From Phycisphaerae bacterium (lineage in GTDB: Bacteria > Planctomycetota > Phycisphaerae > Phycisphaerales > SM1A02): a stretch of 64,000 bases of DNA. This document shows positions 1 through 8,936 of this stretch, one piece after another. The stretch is taken from assembly GCA_002711415.1 (NCBI GenBank), contig PARI01000016.1:8774-72773 (forward strand), read 5' to 3'. The position numbers and the translations under genes were made by a program. Each line of letters starts with the position of its first letter. The first letter of the stretch is position 1. The notes under the pieces are model-generated. The model did no database searches, was not told the DNA's origin, and worked only from the letters and a program-made list of their open reading frames with translations.

Positions 1-965
1 TATCTCGTGTCGTCATCGACCTGGCCGGTCATCCCGCAGTCGATGAATCTGATGTCACCGTTCTCGAGCATGAAGATGTTGCCCGGGTGGGGATCCGCAT
101 GGAAGAATCCGACCTGGAGGCACATCTTCAGAACGGCATCGGTGCCGTTCTCCACGGCCTTCCGCCTTGCCTCCTGGCTGGCATCACCCGGCTTGAGGTT
201 CGAGAGCAGGATCCCGTGAATCCTCTCCAGGGTGAGGACGTTCTTGGTCGTGGCCTGCATGTAGACGGCGGGAAATCCAACATGCTCGTTGTCGGCGAAG
301 ATCCTGGACAGGTGCTGGGTCGACCTGGCTTCGTGCATCAGGTCGGTTTCCAAGGCAAGGTCCTCTGCGAACTCCTTGACAACCGCCAGTGGGCTGAAAC
401 CCAGGTTGGTGAAGTGCTCCTCGACGATCGATGCGATGAAATGGAGCGTCTTCATGTCGCTTTCGATCATGTCGTGAACACCGGGCCTGAGCACCTTGAT
501 CACGACATCGGATCCATCGGCGAGTGTCGCGGCATGGGCCTGGGCCATCGAGGCCGCGGCCAGTGGCTCAGGATCGATCGAAGCGTAGATCTCGTCGACG
601 CGACCCGGAAACTCCTGCTCGAGCCTCTTGCGGATTTCCTCGAACGGGACCTTCGGGCAGTCCGACTGGAGGTTCTTGAATTCCTCGGTCCACTGGGGGG
701 GGACCAGGTCGGGTCTCGTACTCAGCACCTGACCCAGCTTGATGAATGTCGGTCCAAGCTCCTCCATCGCCTCGCGGAGCCGCTGGGCCCTCGTATTGGC
801 GACGTCGTCCTGCTTGGGCATGGGTCCATCAGGCGGGCGGTGGTCATGGTGTCTCAGCGAGGCCAGGCCCGTCTCGTGCAGGAAACTGCTGAATCCGTAC
901 TTCACGAGCACGCTGAGGATCTGACGATACCGGCGTGCGTTCCTGATTGGATGTCTGATGATCAT
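1..965 (-). CDS. UbiB/AarF (ABC1) family kinase-like protein, 3' end cut by window edge
   Basis: About 321 residues are visible and the C-terminus runs off the left edge. ABC1/UbiB proteins are atypical kinase-fold ATPases linked to isoprenoid quinone biosynthesis or lipid handling at the membrane. The family's KLGQ motif is at residues 76-79 and an alanine-rich loop replacing the P-loop is near 136-146. A lysine follows in VVIKV near 157, the catalytic HADPHPGN begins at 289, and a DFG-like IDCG comes shortly after. The ATG at 965 is preceded by GGAG six bases upstream. No quinone genes are adjacent, so the substrate pathway is not fixed. The family call is secure; the exact role is not. Confidence 0.9.
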   Translation of the reverse strand, partial: MIIRHPIRNARRYRQILSVLVKYGFSSFLHETGLASLRHHDHRPPDGPMPKQDDVANTRAQRLREAMEELGPTFIKLGQVLSTRPDLVPPQWTEEFKNLQSDCPKVPFEEIRKRLEQEFPGRVDEIYASIDPEPLAAASMAQAHAATLADGSDVVIKVLRPGVHDMIESDMKTLHFIASIVEEHFTNLGFSPLAVVKEFAEDLALETDLMHEARSTQHLSRIFADNEHVGFPAVYMQATTKNVLTLERIHGILLSNLKPGDASQEARRKAVENGTDAVLKMCLQVGFFHADPHPGNIFMLENGDIRFIDCGMTGQVDDDTR

Positions 966-1019
966 GCTGTGCTCCAGGACGCATGGTACGCCATCTTCAT
1001 GCCGAGCGCACCATGAGAC

Positions 1020-1044
1020 AATCCACCGCTCGGAGCGGTGGATT
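1020..1044 (-). terminator. Perfect 12-bp inverted repeat, possible terminator
   Basis: Two 12-base arms (AATCCACCGCTC and its complement) are separated by a single base. The repeat lies between the small coiled-coil gene and the UbiB-like gene, both on the minus strand. No clear T-run follows, so it could be a weak terminator, an RNA-processing hairpin or a protein site. Confidence 0.4.
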
Positions 1045-1080
1045 CACCCCACCTCATGATGGGGATACCCGGATCGGCCC

Positions 1081-1107
1081 GGCCAGGCAGGCATCACCTG
1101 CCCGGCC
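1081..1107 (-). terminator. Hairpin just downstream of the coiled-coil gene
   Basis: GGCCAGGCAGG pairs with CCTGCCCGGCC around a five-base loop, with one mismatch. It begins within ten bases of the stop codon at 1114. The stem is GC-rich but lacks a T-tract, so a role in 3' end formation is plausible rather than shown. Confidence 0.35.
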
Positions 1108-1113
1108 ATCGAA

Positions 1114-1413
1114 TCACATATCCTCGTCATCCTGTTGATCGCGACGCTGCTGCTCGCGATTGCTCTGCTCGATCATCTTTCGCAGGTAGGAATTCTCCCG
1201 CCTGGTCGCCTCCAGATCGAACACCAGGTACTTCACAGAGAGCCTCAGGTAATCAAGGGATTCCTGCAGTTCAGCAACTGATGTCCTGATCTGCTCCCTT
1301 CGATCCTTCGTCTTCTGGGCGACCTCTGTCAGGTCCTGGCTGGCACCTTCCGGCAGCGACTGGAGCTTCTCCAGCAACTCGGCAAGCTTCTTGTGAAATC
1401 CTGTGTCATCCAT
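1114..1413 (-). CDS. Small highly charged coiled-coil protein, function unknown
   Basis: This 99-residue protein is almost entirely predicted helix with heptad-like spacing (KLAELLEKLQSL, then VAELQESLDYLRLSVKYLVF). It ends in a very acidic QQDDEDM tail. It has no signal peptide or catalytic motif. The start was placed at the internal ATG at 1413 because GGAGGG sits eight bases upstream; a longer version from 1464 has no ribosome-binding site. The central LRLSVKYLVFDLEATRRENSYLRK segment resembles small conserved proteins I recall from planctomycetes, but I cannot name the family. It may be an adaptor or nucleoid/regulator-type protein. Two hairpins lie downstream. Confidence 0.7.
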   Translation of the reverse strand: MDDTGFHKKLAELLEKLQSLPEGASQDLTEVAQKTKDRREQIRTSVAELQESLDYLRLSVKYLVFDLEATRRENSYLRKMIEQSNREQQRRDQQDDEDM

Positions 1414-1596
1414 CTCTTGTTCCCTCCAAACGGACGGGATGTCCTGTTGTTCCTCTCCAAACATGAATCAAGACCCGTGCCCGTGCGCACATGACTTCGC
1501 CTACTTGGGCAAATTGTTTTCATGACCACGGCGCAATGGATATTCCCGGACCCATGAAGCGAGCCGGTCGCCGAAAATGCGGAATGTTGACCAGAA

Positions 1597-2208
1597 TCAA
1601 CGCTGACCGTTGATTTTTCTCATCGCCTGGACCGCCCTAGGGGGTGTCCTGGAGACCAGCTTCGTGATGTCAGCGGCTGACATCCTGGACTCCTGCATGA
1701 GCTTCTGGAGATGCTTGTCCAGTTCAAAGGACCATCTGGAGAAGTATTCCTCCAGTTGATGCCTGTTGAATCGGGAGAGGGGATCTTCCAGACCGGTCTG
1801 GGCGACCGCCCAGTCAATGAGACTGCCGCCGCTGGAATCGAACCGGTAGAGCTTGATCGAGAACTCCAGACGCTGCTTGATCGGGGTGAATGGGTCGGTT
1901 GCCTGCTCAGGCAGGCTGGTGATCGCATCCTCTGGCTTCTTCTTGGAGATCTCGCCGAGCCAGCCCGTGTCATGGGACACCTCGAGGGTGGCGAAACTCT
2001 CGTCATCGGCATCCTCGGGGCAGGACTGCTCGACGCACTGCAGCTTTGCCGCTGAGGCCAGGACCGTCTTGATGCCGACGGAAGGGAACTTGATCCAGAT
2101 CCTCTGGTCGCGCTGGCCTTCCCGAGTGATCGTCTCGCACTTCTGAATGGTGCCGACACCCCATTCAGGTCGTTCCGCATGCTGGACCTTGTCTGCCTGC
2201 TTGAGCAT
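1597..2208 (-). CDS. DUF3553-like domain protein
   Basis: The protein has 203 residues. Its N-terminal 60 residues (KVQHAERPEWGVGTI followed by beta-rich sequence ending FPSVGIKTVL) fit the DUF3553 pattern of a small SH3-like/CarD-like barrel. The remainder is helical and charged, with no catalytic motif. The ATG at 2208 has GGAAGG about five bases upstream; an in-frame GTG one codon earlier is the alternative. A perfect inverted repeat lies just upstream of the ribosome-binding site. By analogy with CarD/Mfd-type barrels it could contact protein or RNA polymerase, but that is inference. Confidence 0.6.
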   Translation of the reverse strand: MLKQADKVQHAERPEWGVGTIQKCETITREGQRDQRIWIKFPSVGIKTVLASAAKLQCVEQSCPEDADDESFATLEVSHDTGWLGEISKKKPEDAITSLPEQATDPFTPIKQRLEFSIKLYRFDSSGGSLIDWAVAQTGLEDPLSRFNRHQLEEYFSRWSFELDKHLQKLMQESRMSAADITKLVSRTPPRAVQAMRKINGQR

Positions 2209-2221
2209 CACACCCTTCCAT

Positions 2222-2242
2222 CATGCCGGCGAATCCGGCATG
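2222..2242. promoter_or_regulatory. CATGCCGG inverted repeat in the DUF3553 5' region
   Basis: CATGCCGG and CCGGCATG are separated by CGAAT, giving a perfect 8-bp dyad. It starts 14 bases upstream of the DUF3553 start codon and overlaps or abuts its leader. It could be an operator or an RNA hairpin controlling translation. Confidence 0.35.
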
Positions 2243-2401
2243 TCCAGGACGCCCGGATCACGACATGACGGATGTCGATTCGAGCATCAGGGACCAGTGA
2301 TTGGTTTCCTCGTGTCCTCGGTCACACGTATCATCGAGGCCTGTATCATCATAACAAGTCGATGCGGACATGACAGACCTCAGGGCCACGGGATCGTTCC
2401 A

Positions 2402-3205
2402 GTGACACGAATAGCATTTCTAGGCGACATCAACGGGGGGCCGGGCAGGAGGGCCCTCAAGCAGATGCTCCCGAGGCTCAAGGCCGAGTACTCACCGGAC
2501 TACGTCGTCATCAACGGCGAAAACGCCAGGAACGGTTCAGGCCTGACACCGGCCATCATGAAGGAATTCCTAGAAGCTGGTGTCGATGGGGTCACGCTGG
2601 GGGACCATGCCTACCGGGATCAGCGGATCCTCACGCACCTTGAGCAGGCCGATCAGCCGGTTGCACGTCCTGCGAATCTCTCCTCAAACGCCATCGGCAA
2701 GTCCTGCCTCAGGCTCCGCTCGACGGAACAGAATCATCCCGAGCTCCATGTGATGACCGTACTTGGAAGGGTCTACCTGCCGTTTCCCGCCAACGACCCG
2801 TTTGAATGCGTGGATCGCTACCTCGAGCAGGTCGGCTCCCTCGGTGGCATCATCTTGATCGAAGCCCACATGGAGGCCACCAGTGAGAAGATCGCGCTGG
2901 CCCATCATCTCGACGGCAGGGTGGCCGCAGTCGTCGGAACCCACACACATGTTCCCACGGCCGATGCCCGGATCCTCCCAAGTGGCACCGCGTTCATCAC
3001 CGATGTCGGCATGTGCGGACCGTACGATTCCGTGATCGGCCGGAACAAGGAAGCCGTTCTGAAACACATGACCACCTCGCTCCACGTGCCGTACGACATG
3101 GCCGAGGGTGATGTGAGACTCTGCGGAGCCGTGATCGATGTCGATGATTCGACCCTGCTTTCCACCTCGATCACCCGGATCGAGTATTCCATGGATCCGG
3201 ATTGA
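2402..3205 (+). CDS. ymdB: YmdB-family metallophosphoesterase
   Basis: This 267-residue protein matches the TIGR00282/YmdB family, dinuclear metal phosphodiesterases including 2',3'-cAMP phosphodiesterase. Metal-site motifs are GD at residues 8-9, NGEN at 38-41, AHMEATSEK with His156, and GTHTHV with His181 and His183. The C-terminal ITDVGMCGPYDSVIG block is very characteristic. The usual GNH motif reads GDH at 67-69, so a ligand Asn is Asp. A GTG start at 2402 gives the normal family length; the in-frame upstream extension is not protein-like. Two TATCAT hexamers lie 50-80 bases upstream. The gene is divergent from the DUF3553 gene. Confidence 0.92.
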   Translation: MTRIAFLGDINGGPGRRALKQMLPRLKAEYSPDYVVINGENARNGSGLTPAIMKEFLEAGVDGVTLGDHAYRDQRILTHLEQADQPVARPANLSSNAIGKSCLRLRSTEQNHPELHVMTVLGRVYLPFPANDPFECVDRYLEQVGSLGGIILIEAHMEATSEKIALAHHLDGRVAAVVGTHTHVPTADARILPSGTAFITDVGMCGPYDSVIGRNKEAVLKHMTTSLHVPYDMAEGDVRLCGAVIDVDDSTLLSTSITRIEYSMDPD

Positions 3206-3220
3206 TTCCCGTCGGACCGG

Positions 3221-3595
3221 CTAGATCGCATCCCTGGACTGGATCGATGCGTCAGGGCTCGGCATGATCATCGCCTCCAGATGTGACCACAGGCCGTAGG
3301 TCGTCGCCCAGTGCCTGAACTGGTCACCAGCACCGATGAGCCTCAGTATGACCTCGTGATCGGACGCCTCTCTGGCCAGCAGGATGATCACGGCCAGGAG
3401 CACGCTGTTCATGTTTCTAACACCCGAGAGGTCGAGGTGCAGCTCCTTGTGTCTCCCTCCATGGAAGATCCCCAGGCACTGTTCGACCATCCGCGAGAGT
3501 TCCGTCGTGCTGGTTGCATCACCCGGCATCGTCACGAGAATCGATGACATCCCGTCATGTGATCGAGGCTGGTTGTCCGGCTGATGGCGATCCAT
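3221..3595 (-). CDS. STAS-domain protein (anti-sigma-factor-antagonist-like)
   Basis: The protein has 124 residues with a single STAS-like fold. A beta strand (ELHLDLSGVRNMNS) is followed by a helix (VLLAVIILLAREAS). The serine after the central Asp/Asn position is retained, so phosphoregulation like SpoIIAA is possible. No anti-sigma kinase or sigma factor is adjacent, so the partner is unknown. The ATG at 3595 has GGAG seven bases upstream; an internal ATG at 3550 lacks one. The gene is convergent with ymdB, 15 bp apart. Confidence 0.65.
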   Translation of the reverse strand: MDRHQPDNQPRSHDGMSSILVTMPGDATSTTELSRMVEQCLGIFHGGRHKELHLDLSGVRNMNSVLLAVIILLAREASDHEVILRLIGAGDQFRHWATTYGLWSHLEAMIMPSPDASIQSRDAI

Positions 3596-3874
3596 CGTTC
3601 ATCTCCGGCAAGGTGAAGGCACCAGTGGTTTTCATGCAGACCACATGGCCCGCATGCGAGGCACGGGTAAAGCAGCACGTCCTCGGACGCGTTCCTCCTT
3701 GATCCCTGCCCCACGAGTCGGAAGACCATGGCCGGAGTGGTATCGGTCATGGTCGGGCGACCAGGTGTCGCCCCCGGTCAGTCACCTCTCTCCCCAGAGA
3801 GTAACGCTGACGCTGCCCGTTTCAATCATGACACCAGCACGAGGTGAATTCAAAAGAGAATTGCATATCTTCTG

Positions 3875-6800
3875 TCATTTGTTCGTGCGGATGGTGTCCG
3901 AGCAGGGCGGCGGGGCCTTCCAGCCGCCGCCACCGGGCGTATGGATGGTCAGAACCGCACCCTTGGGGCCGTGAAATGCACACACGCCACCGGGATACTC
4001 CAACCGGTCACCGGCAGGACAGATCAGTTCCTGGAAACCAGGCATGCCCGGTCTCCCTCCATGAAGACCGTACGGCCCCTCGTTGCGATGCTGACTGATC
4101 ACCGAGACATCCATGTCCTGCAGAAAGCGGATCCCCCTGATCACACCATCACCACCATTGTGCAAACCGGCGCCACCGGAATCCCTGCGAATTCGGAACT
4201 GCTCAAGTCGGAGCGGATACCGGTGCTCGAGGATCTCCGGATCGGTGATTCTGGTGTTGGTCATGTGCGAGTGGACCGCATCGACTCCATCGAATCCATC
4301 CCCGGCCCCGGTGCCACCGCAGATCGTCTCGTAGTAGGAGAACGCCTTGTTCCCCAGGAGTAGGTTGTTCATGGTCCCCTGGCTGCACGCGACGATTCCC
4401 AGGGCCTTCAGCAGCAGATCGACCAGTCGCTGGCTGGTCTCCGTGTTCCCCGCCGCGACGGCCGGACTTGTTCCCGGATCAGATCCATGGCCCGGATTCA
4501 ACATGCAATGAGGCAGGTTGATCCTCACCGGCTCCAGCATGCCTTCGTTCAGGGGCATCGGCTCATCGATCATGAGCCTGAGAACGTACAGGACGACACT
4601 GTTGACGATCCCCTCCGTGGCGTTGAAGTTGCGTGGATGGACATCGCTGGTGCCCGTAAAGTCGATCTCCATCCGTTCTCCATCGATTGCAATGGAGGCG
4701 ACCAGCAACGAGCCGTCATCCAGCTGCTCCGACGCCGAGTTCACTCCATCAGGCATCATGGCGAGTCGCTGTCTCGTCTTTCTCGCCGCACGTTCCTGCA
4801 GCAGTGCCATCCGACTCAACAGGACATCGGTGCCTGATCGGCCAGCCATGCGAACAAGCCCCTGGACACCGAGTGCGTTAGCAGCGAGCTGGGCACGGAC
4901 ATCAGCGATGTTGCTGGCAGGCTGCCGCGACGGCCATGGCCCGTTTTTCAGCAACTGCAGGAGTCGGTCGAATCGATCCCGTCCTCGCTCGACCAGGTGC
5001 ATCGGTTCGATCACGACGCCTTCCTCTTCGAGGGAGATCGCATCTGGAGGCATCGAGCCGGGCCTTGAGCCACCGATCTCAGCATGGTGGGCTCTTGACG
5101 CGACGTATCCCAGGAGACGTCCGTTCGCATCGTGGGCGGGGGTGACCAGCGTGATGTCCGGCAGGTGGGACCCGCCGAAGGCCGGATGATTGCAGATCAC
5201 GGTGTCTGCCGGTTCCATGCGGATCACCTCGGCAAGGCGCCGTACGCAGACTCCCAGCGCACCGAGATGGACTGGCATGTGCGGGGCGTTGACCACCAGT
5301 CCTCCGGCAGGATCGAGTATTGCGCATGAGAAATCGAGTCGTTCCTTGATGTTCGTGGACAGAGAGGTCCGTTCAAGCTGCCTGCCCATCGTGGTGGCCA
5401 GGTCCGTCAGAGCGGCCGTCTGGAGTTCGACGGCGACCGGGGAAAGAGGGCGCGACTCCGGGCATGGCACCTTGACCTTCTCGGCGATGATCGATCCATG
5501 CTCATCCATGAATGCTTCCCATCCAGGCTCGATGACCGTCGTTGCATGGGTATCGATGATGATCATGGGACCCGATACGGCCTCGCCAGCGATCACATCT
5601 CGATCGAGAACCCTGGCATCCACCGGCCCGTCGGCGGTGAGCATACTCATGGATCGTTCGCAGGAAGTCCTGGCCTGCTCACAAGGCTGCTCCATCGTAT
5701 CAGCGTGATCTTCATAGACTTCACCGATGACTCGGATCGATTCGATCTCGACTGAGCCTTCCGGTGGCTCGTGACCATGAATTCGCGCATAGACCAGTTG
5801 GAATGGTTCCCTGAGCGATCCCGTCTTGTCGATCTCGATCTGGACGACGCCATCCTGGCCGAGAATCCTGAATGATCCGATCCGCCGTGCGACACGGACA
5901 TGGTCGGATCGCCCTGCAGCCTCGACAAGTCTGCGAAGGCAATCCTCCTCTATTGGTTCAAGCACATCGGATCGAACAATCGAACCATCCATTACCTGGA
6001 GAACCGATTTGTTGACGACCTGCTGGATCGCCGTCGTGGCCAGTCCGCGAGCACTGAGCAGGCCCGCTTCAGATGGAATGATGACCCGATTGATCGAGAG
6101 CGACCCGGCCAGGGCGATGGCGTGCTGGCCACCAGCTCCACCGAACGCCACCAACGAGGAGTCTGCGGGATCAAATCCCCTTGAGGCGGACACGACCCTG
6201 ATCGCACCAGCCATCGTCTCGTTGGCGATCTCTAGGGCGCCAAGCAGCAGATCGTCCCTGGCGATCTTCCTGTCACCGGACCGGTTCACCAGTCGAAGAA
6301 TTCGAGACAGGGCCCTCTCCGCCGCATCCATGTCGATCGGAAGCGGCATGCTTGTCGGATCAAGTCTTCCGGCAAGCAGGTTGACATCCGTGATTGTCAA
6401 CGGACCACCCATCCCGTAGCAGGCCGGTCCGGGGCGAGCCCCCGCGCTGGCAGGCCCAACGATGATCTCTTCACCATCGAAGTCGACGATCGAACCACCC
6501 CCGGCTGCAACAGTCTCGATGTGTACAGCGGTCGAGTCGATCTCGTGCTCATTGATCCGCCATCGATCCCGGTACTCGATCTCCCCCTGGCACCTGGCGA
6601 CGTCCGTGCTGGTGCCACCCATGTCAAAGGTGATGATCGATGTCTCACCACGTTGACTTCCGATCGCCACCGCGCCATGGACCCCTCCGGCCGGACCACT
6701 CAAGAGGCTGTCCTTGGGCTCAAAGGAATCCTCCGGCTGAAGTCCACCAGCCGAACTCATGACGTGTATCGAACCAGCCGGCACATGGGTCCTGATTCCA

Positions 6801-7678
6801 TCAAGGAATCGACCGACGGGACCTGCGAGGTATGCATTGATCACGGTTGTCCTTGCTCGCGGCACGATCCTGGCCACACCGGAGATGTCACTTGAACAGG
6901 TGACATGTTCAAACCCTGCTTCAAGCAGCACCTTCCTGGCGGCTCGTTCATGTTCCGGGTGTGCCCATGCATGCATGAAGCTGACCGCCGCAGTGGTGGT
7001 CCCATCGGCGACGAGTTCCGCTGCCAGAGCTGCAAGAGACGCGCCGTCCAGAGGAGTCAGCACGGACCCATCGGCGCCGACACGTTCGTCGATCTCGAAG
7101 GTCCTCTCTGCCAGCAGAGGTGGCCTGTCGATCCTGAGCGAGAAGAGATCCGGCCTCTGCTGGTCACCGATCACGAGCAGATCCCCGAAGCCGCCCGTGA
7201 CCATGTGAACCATCGGGCTGCCCGACCTCTGGAGCAGGGCATTGGTCCCATGGGTCGTGGCGATCCGCAGCTTCATCGATGGAAGTGGTGTCCCAGGACA
7301 CGTCGACGTGATCACGTGTGCTGCCAGGACGGGTGATTCCAGGCCCGTGCTCAACTCGATACGTCCAGGCATCAGGGGCACGGGACGGTCAAGGTCGATC
7401 CTGTCACCAGCGTGGTTTCCGACGACGGCGATCCGGCCACCATGATCATCCAGAACGTCGAACCCGACGAGAAAGCCATCCGGAAGTTCACCCTCCAGCG
7501 AGATCATGACCGAGCAATCATCGGGCCAGCGAACGCATCCAGCCCTGATCGAACTGCTTGAGAGCACCTTTGCCCGGACGGTCTCTCCGCCAGGCGAGAT
7601 GCCGATCGCGTCGGTGAAGGTTCCACCGGCATCTATGAACAGTCGCCAGTAGTGTTGTTCCCGCTCTTGATCTGGCAT
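3875..7678 (-). CDS. Fused hydantoinase/5-oxoprolinase (HyuA-HyuB type)
   Basis: The 1267-residue polypeptide has the eukaryotic-OPLAH architecture. An N-terminal HyuA ATPase half spans about residues 10-690, with the phosphate-binding DAGGTFTD at 16-23, TFDMGGTSTDVA and GGAGGQHA. The HyuB half begins near residue 745 (SPVAVELQTAALTDLATTMGR) and ends in the glycine-rich HTPGGGGW. The family cleaves 5-oxoproline or hydantoins with ATP. Most bacteria split the halves into two genes. The start at 7678 lies 18 bp after the ACT gene and lacks a clear Shine-Dalgarno, so translational coupling is likely. The substrate (oxoproline versus hydantoin) cannot be decided. Confidence 0.93.
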   Translation of the reverse strand: MPDQEREQHYWRLFIDAGGTFTDAIGISPGGETVRAKVLSSSSIRAGCVRWPDDCSVMISLEGELPDGFLVGFDVLDDHGGRIAVVGNHAGDRIDLDRPVPLMPGRIELSTGLESPVLAAHVITSTCPGTPLPSMKLRIATTHGTNALLQRSGSPMVHMVTGGFGDLLVIGDQQRPDLFSLRIDRPPLLAERTFEIDERVGADGSVLTPLDGASLAALAAELVADGTTTAAVSFMHAWAHPEHERAARKVLLEAGFEHVTCSSDISGVARIVPRARTTVINAYLAGPVGRFLDGIRTHVPAGSIHVMSSAGGLQPEDSFEPKDSLLSGPAGGVHGAVAIGSQRGETSIITFDMGGTSTDVARCQGEIEYRDRWRINEHEIDSTAVHIETVAAGGGSIVDFDGEEIIVGPASAGARPGPACYGMGGPLTITDVNLLAGRLDPTSMPLPIDMDAAERALSRILRLVNRSGDRKIARDDLLLGALEIANETMAGAIRVVSASRGFDPADSSLVAFGGAGGQHAIALAGSLSINRVIIPSEAGLLSARGLATTAIQQVVNKSVLQVMDGSIVRSDVLEPIEEDCLRRLVEAAGRSDHVRVARRIGSFRILGQDGVVQIEIDKTGSLREPFQLVYARIHGHEPPEGSVEIESIRVIGEVYEDHADTMEQPCEQARTSCERSMSMLTADGPVDARVLDRDVIAGEAVSGPMIIIDTHATTVIEPGWEAFMDEHGSIIAEKVKVPCPESRPLSPVAVELQTAALTDLATTMGRQLERTSLSTNIKERLDFSCAILDPAGGLVVNAPHMPVHLGALGVCVRRLAEVIRMEPADTVICNHPAFGGSHLPDITLVTPAHDANGRLLGYVASRAHHAEIGGSRPGSMPPDAISLEEEGVVIEPMHLVERGRDRFDRLLQLLKNGPWPSRQPASNIADVRAQLAANALGVQGLVRMAGRSGTDVLLSRMALLQERAARKTRQRLAMMPDGVNSASEQLDDGSLLVASIAIDGERMEIDFTGTSDVHPRNFNATEGIVNSVVLYVLRLMIDEPMPLNEGMLEPVRINLPHCMLNPGHGSDPGTSPAVAAGNTETSQRLVDLLLKALGIVACSQGTMNNLLLGNKAFSYYETICGGTGAGDGFDGVDAVHSHMTNTRITDPEILEHRYPLRLEQFRIRRDSGGAGLHNGGDGVIRGIRFLQDMDVSVISQHRNEGPYGLHGGRPGMPGFQELICPAGDRLEYPGGVCAFHGPKGAVLTIHTPGGGGWKAPPPCSDTIRTNK

Positions 7679-7696
7679 GGCCTGCCCGCCCGGGAT

Positions 7697-8104
7697 CTAG
7701 AGTGAAGCCAACGCCTGCTCGAGGGTGTCGTTGGATCCCTCCTCTGGCCAGACCAGACATCCGAACTGGCCCTGGATCACAACGGCATGGAAGTTCTTGA
7801 TGTTGATCCCCTCGCGTGCGACATGCTCCATGACCTGTATGAGCGTTCCGCCCGAGTCCGGAGCCATCACGAGGAAGACCTCGCCCCTGGTCGCCTTCTG
7901 TTCCGAAGAGTTCAGGAAATCCTGGAACTGCTCGGCACTTTCAGGGACACACGTGATCGTGGTGTCGCCACCTCGCTGCCCATGCGTGACGATCCCGATG
8001 ATGCCGATGTCGGCCGCTCGCATCATCGAGGTCAATCGGGCGAGTTCTCCCGGGCGATCCTCCAGGTCGATCTGGTAGTCACAGAGTCGTTTCCATATGG
8101 CCAT
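7697..8104 (-). CDS. Tandem ACT-domain protein
   Basis: This 135-residue protein consists of two ACT-type units. The first is near residues 9-60 (DLEDRPGELARLTSMMRAADIGI) and the second near 75-125 (GGTLIQVMEHVAREGINIKNF). The Pro-Gly-x-Leu turn is typical of amino-acid-binding ACT modules, and no catalytic domain is attached. The ATG at 8104 has GAGGAG six bases upstream, better than the ATG at 8128. It is the probable first gene of a two-gene unit with the oxoprolinase, which hints at amino-acid-responsive control of that enzyme or of nearby metabolism. Confidence 0.8.
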   Translation of the reverse strand: MAIWKRLCDYQIDLEDRPGELARLTSMMRAADIGIIGIVTHGQRGGDTTITCVPESAEQFQDFLNSSEQKATRGEVFLVMAPDSGGTLIQVMEHVAREGINIKNFHAVVIQGQFGCLVWPEEGSNDTLEQALASL

Positions 8105-8296
8105 GCCACTCTCCTCGATCAACATCATACGCGATTTGAAGTCCGGGTAACCGTGCCCCGGCCTGCCAGAGGGGAGCGGGGCGGGACCTGCAGGAGCTGA
8201 TTTACATGAACTTCACCGGTAGGGGGGGTACCTGGCCGATCATGGAGCTATCCTTTCATGGGCTGATGCGCGGCCTGGCTTTCACAGGAGACATAC

Positions 8297-8899
8297 ATGA
8301 GTCGCTCCATGTTCCTGAAGATCTCGATCCTGCCGACGCTGCTGGTCTGCTACGTCCTGGTTGCCGGCTTCACCGGATTCTGTCCGACCTGCAACTCGAT
8401 TGTCAGCTCGGTCTTCGGGTCGACCCCGGCATCATTCGAGGATTCGTCCGATGTGACGCCTGCCTCCATCGAGACCACAGGCGTGATGCACGACATCTCG
8501 CTGCCTGATCTGGACGGACGCCAGGTCTCCCTCGGGGAATTCGCCGGCCGGCCGATGATCATCGAGGTTTGGGCCACCTGGTGCGGCCCGTGCAGGAAGC
8601 TCCGTAAGATCATCAAGGACAACATCGATGGACTGAAGAAGGAAGTGGTCCTCGTGGCCGTGTCGGTCGACCAGAAGGGGCCCTCGGTCGTCAAGCAGTA
8701 CCTGGCTCGCTCACCCGGTTCGGACGACATGATCGAACTGATGGTCACCCAGCAGTTCAGGGACATCATCAAGCCCTTTAACAGCAGGAATACCATCCCG
8801 AAGATCGTCTACGTCAATTCAAACGGGGACATCATCGAGGTCGCCACCGGGGTTCCGAACCCCAGTTTCCTTCTCGCGATGGCCAAGAACCTGCCCTGA
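8297..8899 (+). CDS. Membrane-anchored thioredoxin-like protein (TlpA/ResA type)
   Basis: This 200-residue protein has an N-terminal membrane segment (about residues 8-25). A CPTC pair (29-32) lies just outside it, followed by a low-complexity linker and a thioredoxin fold. VWATWCGPC is at residues 91-99, with active-site cysteines 95 and 98, and a cis-proline region TIPKIVYV follows. It likely acts in the cell envelope as a disulfide reductant or oxidant, as in cytochrome c maturation. AGGAG lies six bases before the ATG. The second CxxC near the membrane is unusual for TlpA and could relay electrons or bind metal. The gene stands alone, divergent from the ACT gene. Confidence 0.88.
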   Translation: MSRSMFLKISILPTLLVCYVLVAGFTGFCPTCNSIVSSVFGSTPASFEDSSDVTPASIETTGVMHDISLPDLDGRQVSLGEFAGRPMIIEVWATWCGPCRKLRKIIKDNIDGLKKEVVLVAVSVDQKGPSVVKQYLARSPGSDDMIELMVTQQFRDIIKPFNSRNTIPKIVYVNSNGDIIEVATGVPNPSFLLAMAKNLP

Positions 8900-8924
8900 C
8901 GCGACTCCCCGAGCGCCGTGCGTG

Positions 8925-8930
8925 TATCCT
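8925..8930 (+). promoter_or_regulatory. -10-like TATCCT, six bases before waaA ATG
   Basis: The hexamer is followed by AGGAGG and then directly by ATG. An AGGAGG touching the start codon is too close for normal ribosome binding. The geometry fits a leaderless transcript, although the AGGAGG is notable. Confidence 0.5.
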
Positions 8931-8936
8931 AGGAGG

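Noticed and set aside
87-1016. 309-codon plus-strand frame at the left edge
   Set aside because: It lies antisense to the UbiB-like gene, whose minus-strand product has all family motifs. The plus frame has no recognisable domain.
3532-3750. 72-codon minus-strand frame with a CxxCxxC motif upstream of the STAS gene
   Set aside because: It overlaps the STAS gene by 64 bp, has no ribosome site or -10 element, and its codon use is unlike the neighbours. The cysteines (LYPCLACGPCG) could be chance, so I left it out of the gene list.
5826-6419. 197-codon plus frame inside the oxoprolinase gene
   Set aside because: Antisense shadow; Ser/Arg/Thr-rich composition typical of mirror frames, no motif.
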